Program-made: the position numbers and the translations under genes
Assembly (NCBI GenBank): GCA_036023115.1
Contig: JAYKKT010000059.1
Coordinates: 6,022,501-6,086,500, forward strand
Direction of reading: 5' to 3'
Length of the DNA stretch: 64,000 nucleotides
DNA from: Brasenia schreberi
Taxonomy: Eukaryota > Streptophyta > Magnoliopsida > Nymphaeales > Cabombaceae
Shown: piece by piece, positions 33,601-48,600 of the stretch
Layout of the letters: every line of letters starts with the position of its first letter
Numbering within the stretch: position 1 is the first letter of the stretch
The notes under the pieces: generated by a model
The model's database searches: none
Told to the model about the DNA's origin: nothing
What the model saw: the letters and a program-made list of their open reading frames with translations, nothing else

Positions 33601-36600
33601 AACAAGTGGGTCAAATCTCTTGGTCTCATGGATAGTTCAATGCTCTCATTACGGCCTTTTATTGAAACTCTTATGCGCCCCTGGATGACCGACGAAGAAT
33701 ACTAACGATAACTCTCTTGCCAAATGATCTAGCAAACATGTTTTTGTGCTTGTATATGTTCAGGAGTCGGGATACATTCATGGTCTGCTTCATCAGTATT
33801 CTCTCAGCATTACTTTTTCATTTTGGGCATCTTTGGACTGTCATGCGAGTTTTTTCTTAATATGTTCCGTTCCAAAGATATTATTTGATGAATGCAATTC
33901 TGCCAGGACCAGAAGCAACAGGATGCTGATATAGATATGCCTGACAAGACTTTTGTAGCTGATGTTGACGATGACATAGTTGAGTCAGACATCGAGTTTG
34001 ATGGTGATGTCATTGAACCTGACAACGATCCACCTCAAAAGGTGAATATTGTCATTCCCTTCATTTATTCTGAATGTTTGTGGAGTTTCTGAACATGTAA
34101 TAACTGGCTCTGCTCATCTAGATGGGAGACCTGTCTGTAGAGGTAACAGAAGAAAGCTGTGAGGCTGCTCAGATAGCTAAAGCAAGAGCTGTGGATGCAG
34201 TTTCAGAAGGCAAATAAATCTTGGACATGTGATTTCTACTTTCTGAATCATGACAAATTTTTCATGGATTATTAAGTGAAATCAATGTTTTTAGGTAGGT
34301 TAAGCAAGGCCATTGATCATCTTACGGAAGCCATATCACTTAATCCAGGTTCAGCTATCCTATATGCTACAAGGGGTAAAGTTTCCTTTGTGATCTCTAT
34401 ACATATATATAATTTTTCTGCACACATTTCGCTTGAGCGAATCTGGTAACTCCAGAGTAGCAACTTGTTTGCAGCTAGCATTTTTCTGAAAATGAGCAAA
34501 CCGAATGCTGCAATTCGAGATGCTGATGCAGCTTTGCAGGTTTTCTTTTATACCATCTCGTCTCATCAGGCTTATTTCGAGAACATCCTTGTCCCATTTG
34601 TTCTTGGTCAACCACGTGAATTTAATTCCTTTAACATACCTTTAGATAAATCCTGATTCAGCAAAAGGGTACAAATCTCGGGGCTTGGCCAGGGCCATGA
34701 TTGGTCAGTGGCAAGATGCTGCCAAAGATCTGCACCTTGCGTCAAATTTAGATCATGACGAGGAAATAGCTTTAGCGCTCAAAAAGGTGGGTTCTAATTG
34801 TATAAAGTTTATGTGCACATCTAAACCTTGAAACTTATAAAGAATTTCTCTCTTCACAAATTAATCAGGTTGTACCAAATGCCCACAAGATTGAGGAGCA
34901 TAAAAGAAAATATGAACGCCTGCATAAAGAAAGGGATCAGAAGAAGGGTAATCAGGTAAGGAGATGCTAGCAAGCTGCAATATTTCTGAGATTGGATGCG
35001 GGGCCAGGCAACCTCCCCTGAGTCTGTGGGACCTGCATGTACGTTTTAGTACAAGGGTAAGCTGAGTAATGGCTTGCTAAACGATTGGGTCCTAGCTTGT
35101 TTAGTTGTTTACACTTTCCAATGCTGGCAGGTGGTAACTGTTAAAGGTTCTGCATAAATGCTGGAGTCCAGATGGTGTATTAGGTTAGCAGCTAGGCCCA
35201 GGTCTATGGGTTTGTGCCCAAGCCCATAGAGTTATCTATTTGGTGCCCGTCACCACTAGATAGACACTAGATCTTGTCTAGAACTTGCTGAGAACTAAGA
35301 AGATTACATGGGGAATCCCTTCTTTGCTCCTGTTATTGGCTTTCCTTTTATTATCCCATTACCTTTCCTTCCTTCTTCTTATCTATGATGAAAGCAATTG
35401 CAAAAAGGGAACATAAATATTTCTGAAGTAGGAAAATGCCCAAGAATCCAAAGGCAGAATGTTTTACCTGGTTTTGATTATTACTTCCACCTTAGCTTTC
35501 TATATCATTCTTTTGGAGATGAGAAATTGATAAAAGTTATTCCTTATGCAATTCAGCAACTGTGCATGACAAGATTCATTGCTTACTTTTTATCATAGGA
35601 CCTGAAGGACGCTTCAAGAAAGGAAGCTATGGCTGCGTTACTAGATGGTACAACTTTTTACTTTCTTTCATCAACTTCTAATGGATTTGTTCTTACAGGT
35701 GCACTTTTGGTTTTAGTTTCTGTTCTCTGTGATGATTCACTTTCAGTAAGGGGAAAAGGATGCAGGAATGAAAATTGTCGGTCGGGATTTTTCCTTGGAA
35801 TTTTGAATGGTGCTTCTTGGGAAAATCTAGAGGAAATTTCAGAAGGTTTTAGAGAAAGTAATATATGAAAAAGGTTGGGGTTTGATTTTCACAAAAAATA
35901 TAAAGGATTTTTAAGATAGAAGATACTAAAAAGTTAGGAAGTTGTATAACAAGAAATATATGGAACAAGAGAAAGATGTTTAAGCTCTCAAAAGATGACG
36001 ATGTTGATATTTATGGTATTGCCACTATTTGGAAAATATCACGGTCTTTTGCGTTCTCATTGGCTAGTGAAAATGGGAAAAATAATAGTACTTCCAGAAT
36101 GTGGCAAAGTTGGTCACAGTGGTCGTCTTGGAACACCGACTTTCTTTTGCCACCTTGGTAATGAGATAGACCATAGGTGCCATCTCATGTTGTAGATGAG
36201 ATCTGCCTCCCTTCATTAAATGTTTGTTTTCTCCTTTTGCCTATTTCACTGATATCATCCTTTGTACTTCTTTATGAAGTCTACGCCATATCTTTTGGCC
36301 ATTCTTATATGAGAAATCTTCTATTATATTTCAAATATTCCCTTGGGCGTGTACCTTGTATCCCACTTGCAAAATCGTTGTTTGTCCACGTACTTTATAT
36401 TCTTACAAAATGAGGTTGTCATATTTCTGCTCCAAGAGCGGGAAAGAGGCTGGTTAGTTTGATGAATGGCCTTGAATTTTTTTTTAAAGGTACCTTAAAT
36501 TAGGGGTCACGTATTAGGAGCAATTTCATCTTTTTCATTTATATCCTATATTATAAAACCTAGTGGTCAGTCAACCACAATAATAAGAAAGAAAAAGGGA

Positions 36601-39600
36601 GAGAGGGGCTGTTGGCCACCAAAAGGAGTCTGAAACCCTAATTCCCAATTCTTCTTTTGTGGTTGATTCATATATATTCTCTTATGAATGCTTATTATTC
36701 TACATGGTATAAGAGCATCATCACGTCATCGAGGCGATGGGTGTTCACGCATTCAAGAAAATCCTTTTTAAGGCTTTAATCTAAACCATAAAAGTTTTTT
36801 TTGGGAAAAGGTAGAAGAAACATACCATGAGTTGAAGTGTTGGACAAAAACCTAAAGAGCAGCACACAACCTTGATAATTGACATGCGATATGGAATCAG
36901 AGGTGGCTACAGAGTGGGCACATATCTCGAGACGGTCGTCACAATTCCCAAGGTAGGTACATGGCTGAAAAGGTGAATTTTTTGATGACTCAATTCAAGT
37001 TTTCGATGAGAATAAAATCAACAACAAGATAAATGTCGTGCATATCACCACCATTAAATTTGATAAAAAAATTATAAAACTTAGTCTAGGGCAATTGAAT
37101 TTACCCTAATAGCAAAGAAAAAATGGGAAGTTATCACGGGACAAATTTCTCAACCCCATCCTTCATATCCGAGATATCTAAAATGAAAGGAGAATGCCAT
37201 CGTAGTTTTTTGGCTCATTAATTCTATGGTACCGAGTATTGGAAGTATCTTTATGTTCCTTAATTTTGCATCTAAAATTTGGACAGTTGTCACAAATGCT
37301 TATTCTAGGAAAATTAATATTGCTCTGAAAGTGTCGACAAAGAAGTCGAACTATCAGTGAGTACTATGCCTAACTTAGAAGTCTATGAGATAAACTATAA
37401 TATTATAATCAAGGAGAATGTTTCCATTATGTCAAGAACATAAATGCAAAGTTAGAAGAGAAGAAAGTGTTTGATCTACTGTGGGTGTAATATATTCTTT
37501 ACTCGTACGAGACAAAGATATGAAAAACTTAGAGGAAGAAGAAGTACAAAGAGGCTTTTGTGAGTCATGGGCGGCAGAAAAGTAGTCATGGAAGAGGGGG
37601 TGCCTCCACTAGTGGTCGTGGATCCTCACATCCTATGAAAAAGACAAACTGAAGTGCTTCCATTATGGGGAGTTAAGACATACTAAGGAGCAGTACTGAG
37701 ATTTTATTGAAAAACCAGCATACCTCAAGAATAAAGCTTATCATGGGAGCTCTTTAGATACAGTGGATGCATAAAATAATATGTTTTAACAAATATTAAA
37801 GTGACTAGATTATTTAGAAAAATCTAGAGAGGGACAAGAATCTATCTCAGACCTGCAAGCTGTAAATAATTGTTGTCAATCGAAGGTTGAATCGCCAACG
37901 TTGAAATTCGTCAAATCCTCAAGATCTCAAAACATCCGAATATGGATGTCACATATAAAGAACACACTAGGAGACAACAAGAGTCCAAACAATGAAGTTA
38001 AATAAAAAACAAAGGTTGTACAAGACATCATAGATCTTATTGATGAGATGGATGGGGTATTTATAGGGTTTATACATATCAACATTGAAGGCAAAAAGAA
38101 GACAACAATGGGGTAAGTGCTAGCCAAGGCTGGCCCGTTGGAGTCCAACGGCTAGTTGCTGACCAGGCCATAGCCATTGGCCAGCATGCCGTTGGCCTCC
38201 AATGGCTATGGCCATGCGGGCTGTAGTGGTCCGCGCCATGCTCAAAGAGTGCACGGGCCCTAATGGCCCATGCCACCTATTACAATTAACACCCCTCTCA
38301 AACTTATGGGGTATATACCGAAAGTTTGTCCAATAAAATTTGAAAACGAGTGGTCGAGAGAGATTTGGTGAAGAAATCAGCTAGTTGCATCTCTGATGAA
38401 ATATAACACAAAGTTATTTTCTTTTGTAAGCATTCTTTACGAACAAAATAGCAATCCATTTCAATATGCTTCGTCCGTTAATAAAAGGTGGTGTTGGACG
38501 TAACATACATGATACTTTTATTGTCACAATACATAGTGGCAGGTTGGTGAGAAGTAACATCCATATCGCTCAGAATAGTTGTAATCCAAGAAATCTCCAT
38601 AACTGCAGTAGACATGACTCAATATTCTGCTTCGGTTGAGGAAAGTGACACCTTATGTTGCTTCTTACATTTTCAAGAAATGAGTGATTCACCTAGAAAA
38701 ACACAAAATTCAGTCGTAGAATGTTTATGGTTGACATCTCCGCCCCAATCAACATCGGTATAGACAGATAAATCAAAAGAGGAGGAAGAAGTGAGAAGTA
38801 CCCCCTTATCCATAGAGTGCTTTATGTATCTAATGATTCTAATAACTGCACTCATGTGACCACTAGTAGGAGCTTGTTGAAATTGACTTGCAGTGTGTAC
38901 GGCGTGTGATATGTCTGGATGGGTGATAGTGAGATAGGTCAGCGCTTCTGTAAGTTGTCCGTATGGGGTAGGATCATCTGGTTTCTCTCCATCTGATGCT
39001 CTCAATTTTGTTCCAAGAACCTTTAGTGTATCCACCCTCTTTTCGTCGGTTAGACCTGACCTGCCAACAATTTCACTCGTAAATTTTATTTGAGACATAA
39101 AGTATCCTCTATCATTACGTACAATTTCAATTCTCAAAAAATAACTAAGCAAACCAAGATCTTTCATTTCAAATTCTTTGTGAAGATCACTTTTAACTTG
39201 CAAGATGTCAGCTTTATCACTTCCAGTGATGATCATATCATCCACATAAAAGAGAAGAATTACTATACCTGCATCTGATTTCCTCACAAATAATGCAGTA
39301 TCAATATATCAAGAAGTAAAGTAATGTAGATGAATTAATTTTTCAAAACGATCAAACCAATCCTTAGGGGCTTGTTTCAAAGCATATAATGCTTTTTATA
39401 GTTTGAGAACATGATCCTGTGGAAAAACAAACCCAGGAGGAGTCATATAAACTTCTTCAGTTAAACATATATTTAAAAAGCATTTTTAACATCAAGTTGA
39501 TATATGACCTAGTTTTGAATAGCACTAAGGGTGATTAAAATTCTAATAGTAGTCATTCTAGCAACAGGAACAAAAGTTTCATCATAATCAATTCCATGTT

Positions 39601-42600
39601 CTTGATCATATCCCTTAACTATCAATTTGGCCTTATATCTTTCTATATTACCGTTCCTATGAGTTTTAATTTTATAAACCCATCGACATCCGATAACCTT
39701 CTTATTTTTAGGCGTAGGTACAATGATCCAAGTTTGAGCTTTGTCAAGGGTTTTAAGTTCATCACTCATAGCAGCTTTCCATTCAGGAATCCCTTTAGCT
39801 TGGTCATAAAGCTTAGGTTCTTTGATTTGATGAAAAATTGTGATTAAACTTTTGCGTTGAGGTTCAAAGGTTTCATAGGAAACAAAACGTTGAGGACGTT
39901 TTAAAATTCTAGGTTCTATACACGTGTTATCAGATTCTCTATGACGTCGTGTATAATATAATGGGAAGGGTTTAATGATGGATTGAGGATGAATAGTTTC
40001 ATTTTGGACACAATCACGCTCTAGAGGACTATCTTGATGATCTTCAGGGTCTCAATCTTCATCTTCTTCTATATCAAAGAAGTCTTGAGATATAGATGAT
40101 TCAGAACTTTCCAAAGATTTAGACTTATAGTAAGCATCATTTTCATAGAATTTTACATCCATAGAAACATACAATTTATCATTGAAAGGATCAAAACATC
40201 TATAACCTTTTTTGTCTATGCCATAACCAAGAAATACACATTGAATGGCCCTAGGAGACGATTTATCATTTTTATATGTATAAACAAAGCATTTGCACCA
40301 AAAAACTCTAAGTCTTTCGTAATAAGGAGGAAGATTATATAGTTTTTCCAGGGGAGAAATATTTTCAAGTTTGGATTAAGTCATTCTATTAATAAGATAC
40401 CCATAGTAAGAACAATTTCACCCTACAACATACTGTAGAACAGGTACAGACAACAAGAAAGTTAACAAACAATAATTTCAATAACGTGTATATATTTTCT
40501 TTCAGCCAAACCATTTTGTTGAGGGGTATAGACACAAGATGATTCATGGATTATTCATTTTTTCTCGGAAAATGCATGAGTCCGATTAAAGTAGTCTTTA
40601 AGCATTATCTGACCAATCGTCTATCACCCACCCCAAATTGATTTTTAATCATGGAACAAAAATTTGGGAGAACAAGACTAATATAAGACTTGTGTTTGAG
40701 CAGAAAATCCAAGAACACGTGTACCATCAATAAAAAGACACAAACCATCTTGCCCTGCAGACACTAGGAATGGAAGAGGGACCTCAAACATCACCGTGGA
40801 ATAAGAGAAAAAGGAACGAACTTGTATTACTAATCGAAAATCGACACGCTTATGTTTAGCAGCCCACATACTTCACAATGAAATTGTTCAACAATTTTTT
40901 TTAACAAAGGAAAATTACACAATTTATGAATATCCAAATGTCCAAGTCATTTATGCCAAAGGGTAGCATCTTGGGCTACATTACAAGTTTCAAAATTTGG
41001 CATAACTAAACAATCCATTTTGTATAGTCCACTTTCTCTATGGCCTTGACCAATCACCTTCTTCGATAGGTGATCCTGCACCACACAATGCTTGAATAAG
41101 AAAGTGACTATACAATCATTATCACAAATTTGAGCAACTGAAAGTAAGTTTAGATTGAGTTTAGGTATAAAGCTTATGTTTTAGATTTTAAAATTGTCCT
41201 TTTCGAAATTTTCTATTTTTTCAATTTGAAGTTTTGTACCATCGGCCGTAAATACATGCTTTCCAAAGATATCATGAGATTCATTTAAGGATTTTTCACA
41301 ATGAGTAATATGAAAAGAAACACCCTAATCTAAAAACCAAGACAGAGGTGGAGAGAGCGTTTTCGGAGATGTTTGCTTTTTCCTTAAACATTTATTCTAT
41401 ATATGCTTTGATGTTGGTAGGCAAGACTCCTCTTTCTTTATATTCCACGGCTCTCACATTTCCAAATTTCCTTCGAAGAAGAGGAAAAGTGGTTTTGATA
41501 TGCCCACTTTCCTTGCAATAGTAACATATGGTGTCCTTTGTTGGCTATGGCCCCGTGGGTTTCTTGCTTGTTCTTTCGAAGTTTTTCGTATGTGGAGGCT
41601 TGTATATCTTCATGTTAGCTCCCGGTTTGGAGGTGGCAAGAATGACTTCTTTTGCAACATTGATATTTTTCAACCTTGTTTCCTCAATAACAAGATCAGT
41701 AAAAAACGAGTCTCCTTTTGGTCTAGGTTTTCTATGTATTAAGTTTGATCTAATATTTTCAAATTCATGTCTTAAATCACGTATAAACAAAAAGAAATGT
41801 TGATTATCCAAAAACTCTTGAAATTCATCCATTTTTTTGAGTTTTTCGAATTTATCAAAACTTATAAGTTGAGTTTATAGTTCCGAAAACTCATTGTGAT
41901 AATCTCTAATACTTAAGTTCCCTTGCTTAAACATTATCATTCTTTCCATTAAATCAATTTGGAAAACAAAATCATCTTGAGAGTGAAGCTTTTTTAAGTA
42001 TTCTCATGTTTCAAAAGTATTTTCGAAAATACTAATTCTATTTGTAAGTTTTTCATCTACATTTTGACAAATAATCCAAGTTATTTTAGCATTCATTTTT
42101 CTCAAGTTTTTAGATCTTGCTTATCTTTAACATTATCATATCATCTAAACCATCAATGTCTAAAATCAGTTCTTTGATTGTGCCATCAATATAATCCCAA
42201 AAATCTTTTGATAAAAAATATTTTTTTATAGTTCTTGCTCAACTTTGGTAGCATTTTGGGACAAGAATGCATCTAAAAGATTCATTTTTGCTTTCCATTT
42301 TGTACAAAAACAAAAAATTTAGACTTACCTCAACATCGCAGTGATTTCACGAAATTCGCAATCTTGACATGCTTCCCAATGTGCTTGAAATCTTCAATAC
42401 GAGGCTCTGATACCATATAAATAATTGTTGATAATCAAAGGTTGAATCGCCAACGTTGAAATTCGTCAAATCGCAGAGATCTCAAAACATCACATATAAA
42501 GAACACACTAGGAGCCAACAAGAGTCCAAACAATGAAGTCAAATAAAAAACAAAGGTTGTACAAGACAACATAGATCTTATTGATGAGATGATGGGGTAT

Positions 42601-45600
42601 TTATAAGGTTTATACATATCTACATTTAAGGCAAAAAGAAGACAACAATGGGGTAAGTGCTGGCCAAGGCTGGTCGACCAGCACTAGTTGTTGGAGTCCA
42701 ACGGCTAGTTGCTGGCGAGGCCATAGCCGTTGGCCAGCATGTTGTTGGCCTCTAACAGCCATGGCCATGCGGGCCGTGGTGGTCCGCGCCATGCTCAAAG
42801 AGTGCACGGGCCTATTACAATTAACAGAAGCTTCTTTGGTCTGTGCATCATGCTTTAACTCCATGAACTCTACTGGTTTGTCTTCTTATACTTCTTGTAT
42901 TATTGATTCCGGAGTAATCCATCATGTGACTGGTAACAGGAATATTTTTAATTCTTATGAATGTATTAAAGTTGGTAGCTGTGTAAAACTTGAAAATGAT
43001 TCCCACATTCATATTTAAGAGAAAAGGAAAGTGGGAACATCAATTGACAATCTCCTTTCAGTATTACATGCCCCTAAATTTCCTATCAACCTTTTATCTT
43101 TCCATGCTGTCACTAAAGAGTTAGATTGTTTACTTACATTCGATACAAATGGTTGTTTATTTCAGGATCAGAGGATAGGGAGGATCCTTGGGTATGGTAG
43201 AGGAAAAGGTGGATTATAATTTTTGGATGGAGTGTAGTCATGAGTAACCGTGAATAAAAGGATTATGGATGAAGTGTCAAATAAATCAGTATGTGACACA
43301 AAGACTGGGTCATCTTTCTTTTTCAAAACTAAAAAATAGTTCCTGATTTGAGTTTAGATGTAGTCAGTTTGTCTCTTGATGTGACACTTGTCATAAAGCC
43401 AAGCATCATAGACTGAGCTTTCCTAGTAGTAAGTGTAGAAGAATAAACACATTTGAGCTTGTTCACTCGTGTGTGAGGAGTTCGAGTTTCATAGTTGTTG
43501 AAAACATCACAGCACCACACTAGAGAGAAGATTATTGGAGAGGAAAAAGTGGAAAGGAGGGAAACGAAGGGCGGCCCTCTTGAGGAGGGCTGCCCTCCTC
43601 TCTCTTCTATTTCGTAAAACGCTTAAACCTAATACAAACCGTACTATCCTTATATAGTGGACTGTTAAACATAAAATGATAAAGCTGCCCTTAGGCATAA
43701 GGACTATAACAACAACAACTAAGCCTTTTCCCATACTAGACGGGGTCGGCTACATGGATTCTTTGTTTCCACAGATCCCTGTCGTGTGCCATGTTAGCAG
43801 TTAACTCCCAATAAGCTAGATCATTCTTTATTGTTTCTTTCCAACACTTTTGTGGTAGTCTTCTAGCTCTATTAATACTTTCCAAATTTAGTTTTTCATA
43901 CCTTATTACAGGTTCTTCTTTTCATCTTCTTTCTATATGTCCAAACCATCTTAAACGATACTCTCATTTTATCCTCTATTGGTGTCACTCCTAATTTGTT
44001 TCTAATAACGTCATTATGTATACGATCTTTTCTTATATGACCACTCATCCATCTCAACATCTTCATTTCTGTCAGAGACATCTTTTGTACATGTTGATGA
44101 TTAACTGCTCAACACTCAGAACCATAAAGCATGGCAGGTCTAATTGCTGCTCTATAATATTTATCTTTTAACTTTAATGGTATCTTCTTATCACAAAGAA
44201 TACCTGATGCTCCTCTCCATTTTAACCAACCAGCATTAATTCTATGTGTAACATTAATTCTATGTGTAACATCTCCATTAATTCTTCCATTACTCTGAAA
44301 AATTGACTGAAAAATTGACCCTAGGTATTGAAAACTTTCCTTTTGGGGAATGCAATGTGTGCCAATTTTAATTTCAACCATGACAGGTGGATAACTGCAG
44401 GCAACGGTCTTGAGGAAACAATCAAGCACCTGCTGGACATTGCAGCGAACGCTGCTAGTTCCATGCTTGAATTGCTTTCTCATCAGAGAAAAACCATGGC
44501 TTCCCTGAGCAGTTGCAAGCAACTCCCTTTTCGAGCATTCCCGACTTCAGAATCCCTGATTTCCTCACTTGTTGGACGCTCAAATGATTCAAATTGTAGG
44601 ATTTCTGCGGCATCATCCTGCTAATTGTAATAGGACTGGCAGTCGGCCCATGTTTGTAACAGGACTGGCCCAGGCCACTAGGGCCTGGGGTAAGTCAACT
44701 AGCCGTTATGTTACACTGTGCTGTGCACAGCACAACATCCATCTGTTTTCTTTAGTCTTTCTATAAACACCTCGTATCACTTCCCTTATAAATACCTCAC
44801 TCCATCATCAATAAAATTATGTTGTCATCGTACAGCTTTTGGCTTGTGTTTGGTTTGCTTTCGCTCTCTTGATTGCTATATTTGAAGTTTGGCATCCATA
44901 CTTGGTGACTTTGGAATCTTATCGATTTGTTGAAGTTGCATCGTGAGCATCAACCTTCGATCATCAACACTTATTTACATGGTATTAGAGCCTCAGATTG
45001 AAGAAATCGAGTGTATCGGGAAGCATGCCATAGGTGCAAATTTTGAGAAAATATACCAAACTTGAGGTTAGTCCAAATCTTTTGATTTTGCACGAAATGG
45101 AAAGCAAAAATGAGATGTTTAGATGTATCCTTGACCTAAAATGTTATCAAAGTTGGATTAGGACCATGAAAAAATATTTTGTCAAAAGATTTTTGGGACT
45201 ACATTAATGGAACCATAAAAGAACCAATTTTGAATATTGATGGTTTGAACGATGATGAAATTATTAAAGCTCATGAAAAATATAAGCAAGACTTGAAAGT
45301 ATGGGAAAAATGAATGCAAAAATTACGTAGATTATTTGTCAAAATATTGATAACAAGCTTAGAAATAGAATTAGTGTTTTCGAAAATGCATTTGAAACTT
45401 GGGAATATTTAAAGAAACTTCATTCTCAAGATGATTTTGTTTTTCAAATTGATTTGATGGAAAGAATGATAATGCTTAAATAAGGAAATTTAAGCATTAG
45501 AGACTACCGTAATGAGTTTTCAGAACTATGGACCCAACTAAGAAGCTTTGATAAATTTGAAAATCTTCACAAATTTGATGAATTTGAAGAATTCTTGAAC

Positions 45601-48600
45601 AATCAATATTTCTTTTTGTTTATGCGTGGGTTAAGAGATGAATTCAAAAACATTAGACCAAATTTAATACATAGAAAACCTAGACTTAGAGGATACTCTT
45701 TTTTGGTCGACCTTGTTATGGAGGAAACAAGATTGAAAAATATGAATGTCGCCAAAGAAGCCGTTCTTGGCGCATCCAAACCGGGAGCTAACTTGAAGAC
45801 TTACAAGCCCCCACATGCGAAAAATACCGAAGGCACATCAAAGAAGCCCATGGGACTGTGGCCTAACAAAGACACCATTTGTCATTATTGCAAGGAAAGT
45901 GGGCATATCAAAACTACTTGTCCTCTTCTCCGAAAAAAGTTTGGAAATGTGAGAGCCATAGAAGAAGGAGGAGTCTTCCCCAACAACATTAAGGTATATA
46001 GAAGAAATGTTCAAGGAAAAGGCAAGCATCTTTGGGAATGCTCTATCGAGTCTATCCACTTCTCAAGGTATGTCTTGGTTTTTAGATTCGGGTGCATCTT
46101 TTCATATGACACAGTGAAAATTCTTTGATTGAATATCGTGAAACCATTGGAAAACATGTGTTTACGGCCAACGGCACAAAACTTCAAATTAAGAAAATAG
46201 GAACTTTTGAAAAAGAAAATTTTAAAATTCAAAACGTAAGCTTTATACCTAAACTTAACTTGAACTTACTTTCGGTTGCTCAAATTTGTGATAATAATTG
46301 TATAGTCATTTTCTCATTCAAACATTGTGTGGTGCATGATCACCTATCGAGGAAGGTGATTGGTCAAGGCCATAAAGAAATAGGACTATACAAAATGGAT
46401 TATCTTGTTATGCCAAATTTTGAGTTTTGTAATGTAGCCCAAGATGCTATCCTTTGGCATAAAAGACTTGGACATTTGGACTTACAAAAACTATGTAACA
46501 TTCCTTTGATGAAAAAAATTAGAGAGCAAAAGCTTGAATGTAAAGAGTGTATTCTTGGGAAAATGTATCTTCTCTCTTTTGGAGAAAGAAACTATGTACC
46601 AAACAAAGCTTTTGAGTTAATACATTTGGATGTTTGGGGCCCCGTGCCCGTTGTTTCTAAGGGAGGAGTTCAATACTATGTGATATTCATAGATGACTTT
46701 ACTCGCTTTACTTGGATATACCTCTTGAAACATAAATCAGAAGTGTTTGAAAAATTTATAATTTTTTGTAACATGATCAAAAATCAATTTGAAGCCACCA
46801 TTCAGATTTTTAGATCGGATTCAAGAGGAGAATACATGTCAAATGAATTTCAAAAATTTATTGAATCAAATAGAATTTTTCATCAAAAGTCATGTACTAA
46901 AACCCATCAACACAATGGCTTAGCTGAAAGAAAACATAAACATATTATAGAAACATGTCGAACTATGTTGATTGCTAGTAAAGTTGTCACGTTTTTATGG
47001 GCAGAGGCTACACTTACTGCAGTTTATCTTATAAATAGAATGCCTTCATCCAATCTTGAAAATATTTTACCTTTTGAAAAATTATATAATATTTCCCCAT
47101 ATTATGAAAGACTAAAACTCTGCCCATGTAAGGGATTACCCTTGCATTGTCGGTCCCAAGCCCGGATCATCCAATCTAGATAATAAGATTTGTATTGGTT
47201 CTTGGAATATTGGAACATTATCGGGTAAGCTAATGGAGGTGGTAGATACTATGATTCGGAGAAAGATTCATATTCTATGTTTACAAGAGACAAAATGGGT
47301 TGGAGAAAAAGCAAAGGAGATAGAGGATACATGTTTTAAATTATGGTACTCTGGTAAAGAAAAGGCTCGAAACGGAGTTGGTATTATCATAAATAAAGAT
47401 TTAAAGGAGAGTGTAGTATACATACAACGATATGGTGACCGAATCATGACGTTGAAATTAGTGTTAGGAGCAGAGGTTTTGAATATAGTTTGTGCTTACG
47501 CACCCCAAGTAGGATTAGAAGATAGTATAAAGACAGTTTTTTGGGAAGAGTTAGATAAGGTGTTTCAAAAGATTCCACAAAGGGAGATGATTTGTTTAGG
47601 AGGAGATTTAAATGAACATGTCGGTAAAGAGGCATTAGGATATCAAGGGATTCATGGAAACTTTGGTTATGGGGATATAAACGAGGAAGGTAGGGAGATT
47701 TTAAATTTTGCTATGTCATTTGATCTCTTTATAGTCAATACAATCTTCAAAAAACGAGATGAACATTTAATTACTTATAAGAGTGGCTTATCACACACAC
47801 AAATTGATTACTTTATTTGTAGAAAAAAAGATAGAGCGTGTTGTAAAGATTGTAAGGTAATTCCAGGAGAAAGCTTAACCACCCAACATCGACTTTTAGT
47901 TATGGATTTACAAATAAAAAAATGGACAAAGAAGAAAAGAGTGCATCGAGCTATTCGGACTAAATGGTGGATCCTCAAAAGCGAGAAAGAAGATATATTT
48001 AAACAGAAAGTCCTTCAAGGAGATGTTTGGAATTATGTTGGCACACCCTGTGATATGTGGAACAATATGGCTATACATATTAGGAAAGTGGCGAAAGATG
48101 TGTTAGGGGTATCTAAGGGAGGTGTACCAGCACAAAAAGAAGCTTGGTGGTGGAGTGAAGTAGTACAAAATAAAATCGGTAAAGAGGTCATGTTACAAAT
48201 TACATTATGCTAAGAAAACTAGTGAAAGTTTAGAAGCTTATAAGAAAGCAAAGAAGGAAGCGAAAAAGGCCGTTAGTGAAGCAAAAGCTAAGATTTGGGA
48301 TGACTTATATAAAAAAACTCAACTCAAAAGAGGGTGAAAGAGATATTTTTAGGATAGCTAGGGCTAGAGATAAGAAAACTAAAGATCTTAATTATGTTAG
48401 ATGCATAAAAGACGAGGATGAAAATTTTCTAGTGGCAAATGATGATATAAGAAATAGATGGAAAAACTATTTTTATAATCTTTTTAATGAAAATAAAGAT
48501 GTTAGTATTAATTTAGGAGATTTAGCAAGTCAGAATAGTATATAAATCACAATTTCTACCGACGTATTCAAAAGAATGAAGTCAAAGAGGCTCTTAAACA

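Larger units (their letters stand above)
37861..42826 (-). mobile_element. Copia E, minus-strand LTR retrotransposon nested in copia D
   Basis: LTRs lie at 37861-38291 (3') and 42416-42826 (5'). On the minus strand the primer-binding site TGGTATCAGAGCC follows the 5' LTR, and the tract AAGTTTGAGAGGGG precedes the 3' LTR. Flanks CAAGC and GAAGC match at four of five bases. LTR ends (TGTTAATTGTAATAGG) and GGCC-rich palindromes ally it with copia B and C. Confidence 0.92.

Noticed and set aside
44328..44624. Plus-strand 98-codon frame ending in copia C LTR
   Set aside because: It overlaps the RTE relic and the MSL fragment on the other strand, which explain the sequence better.
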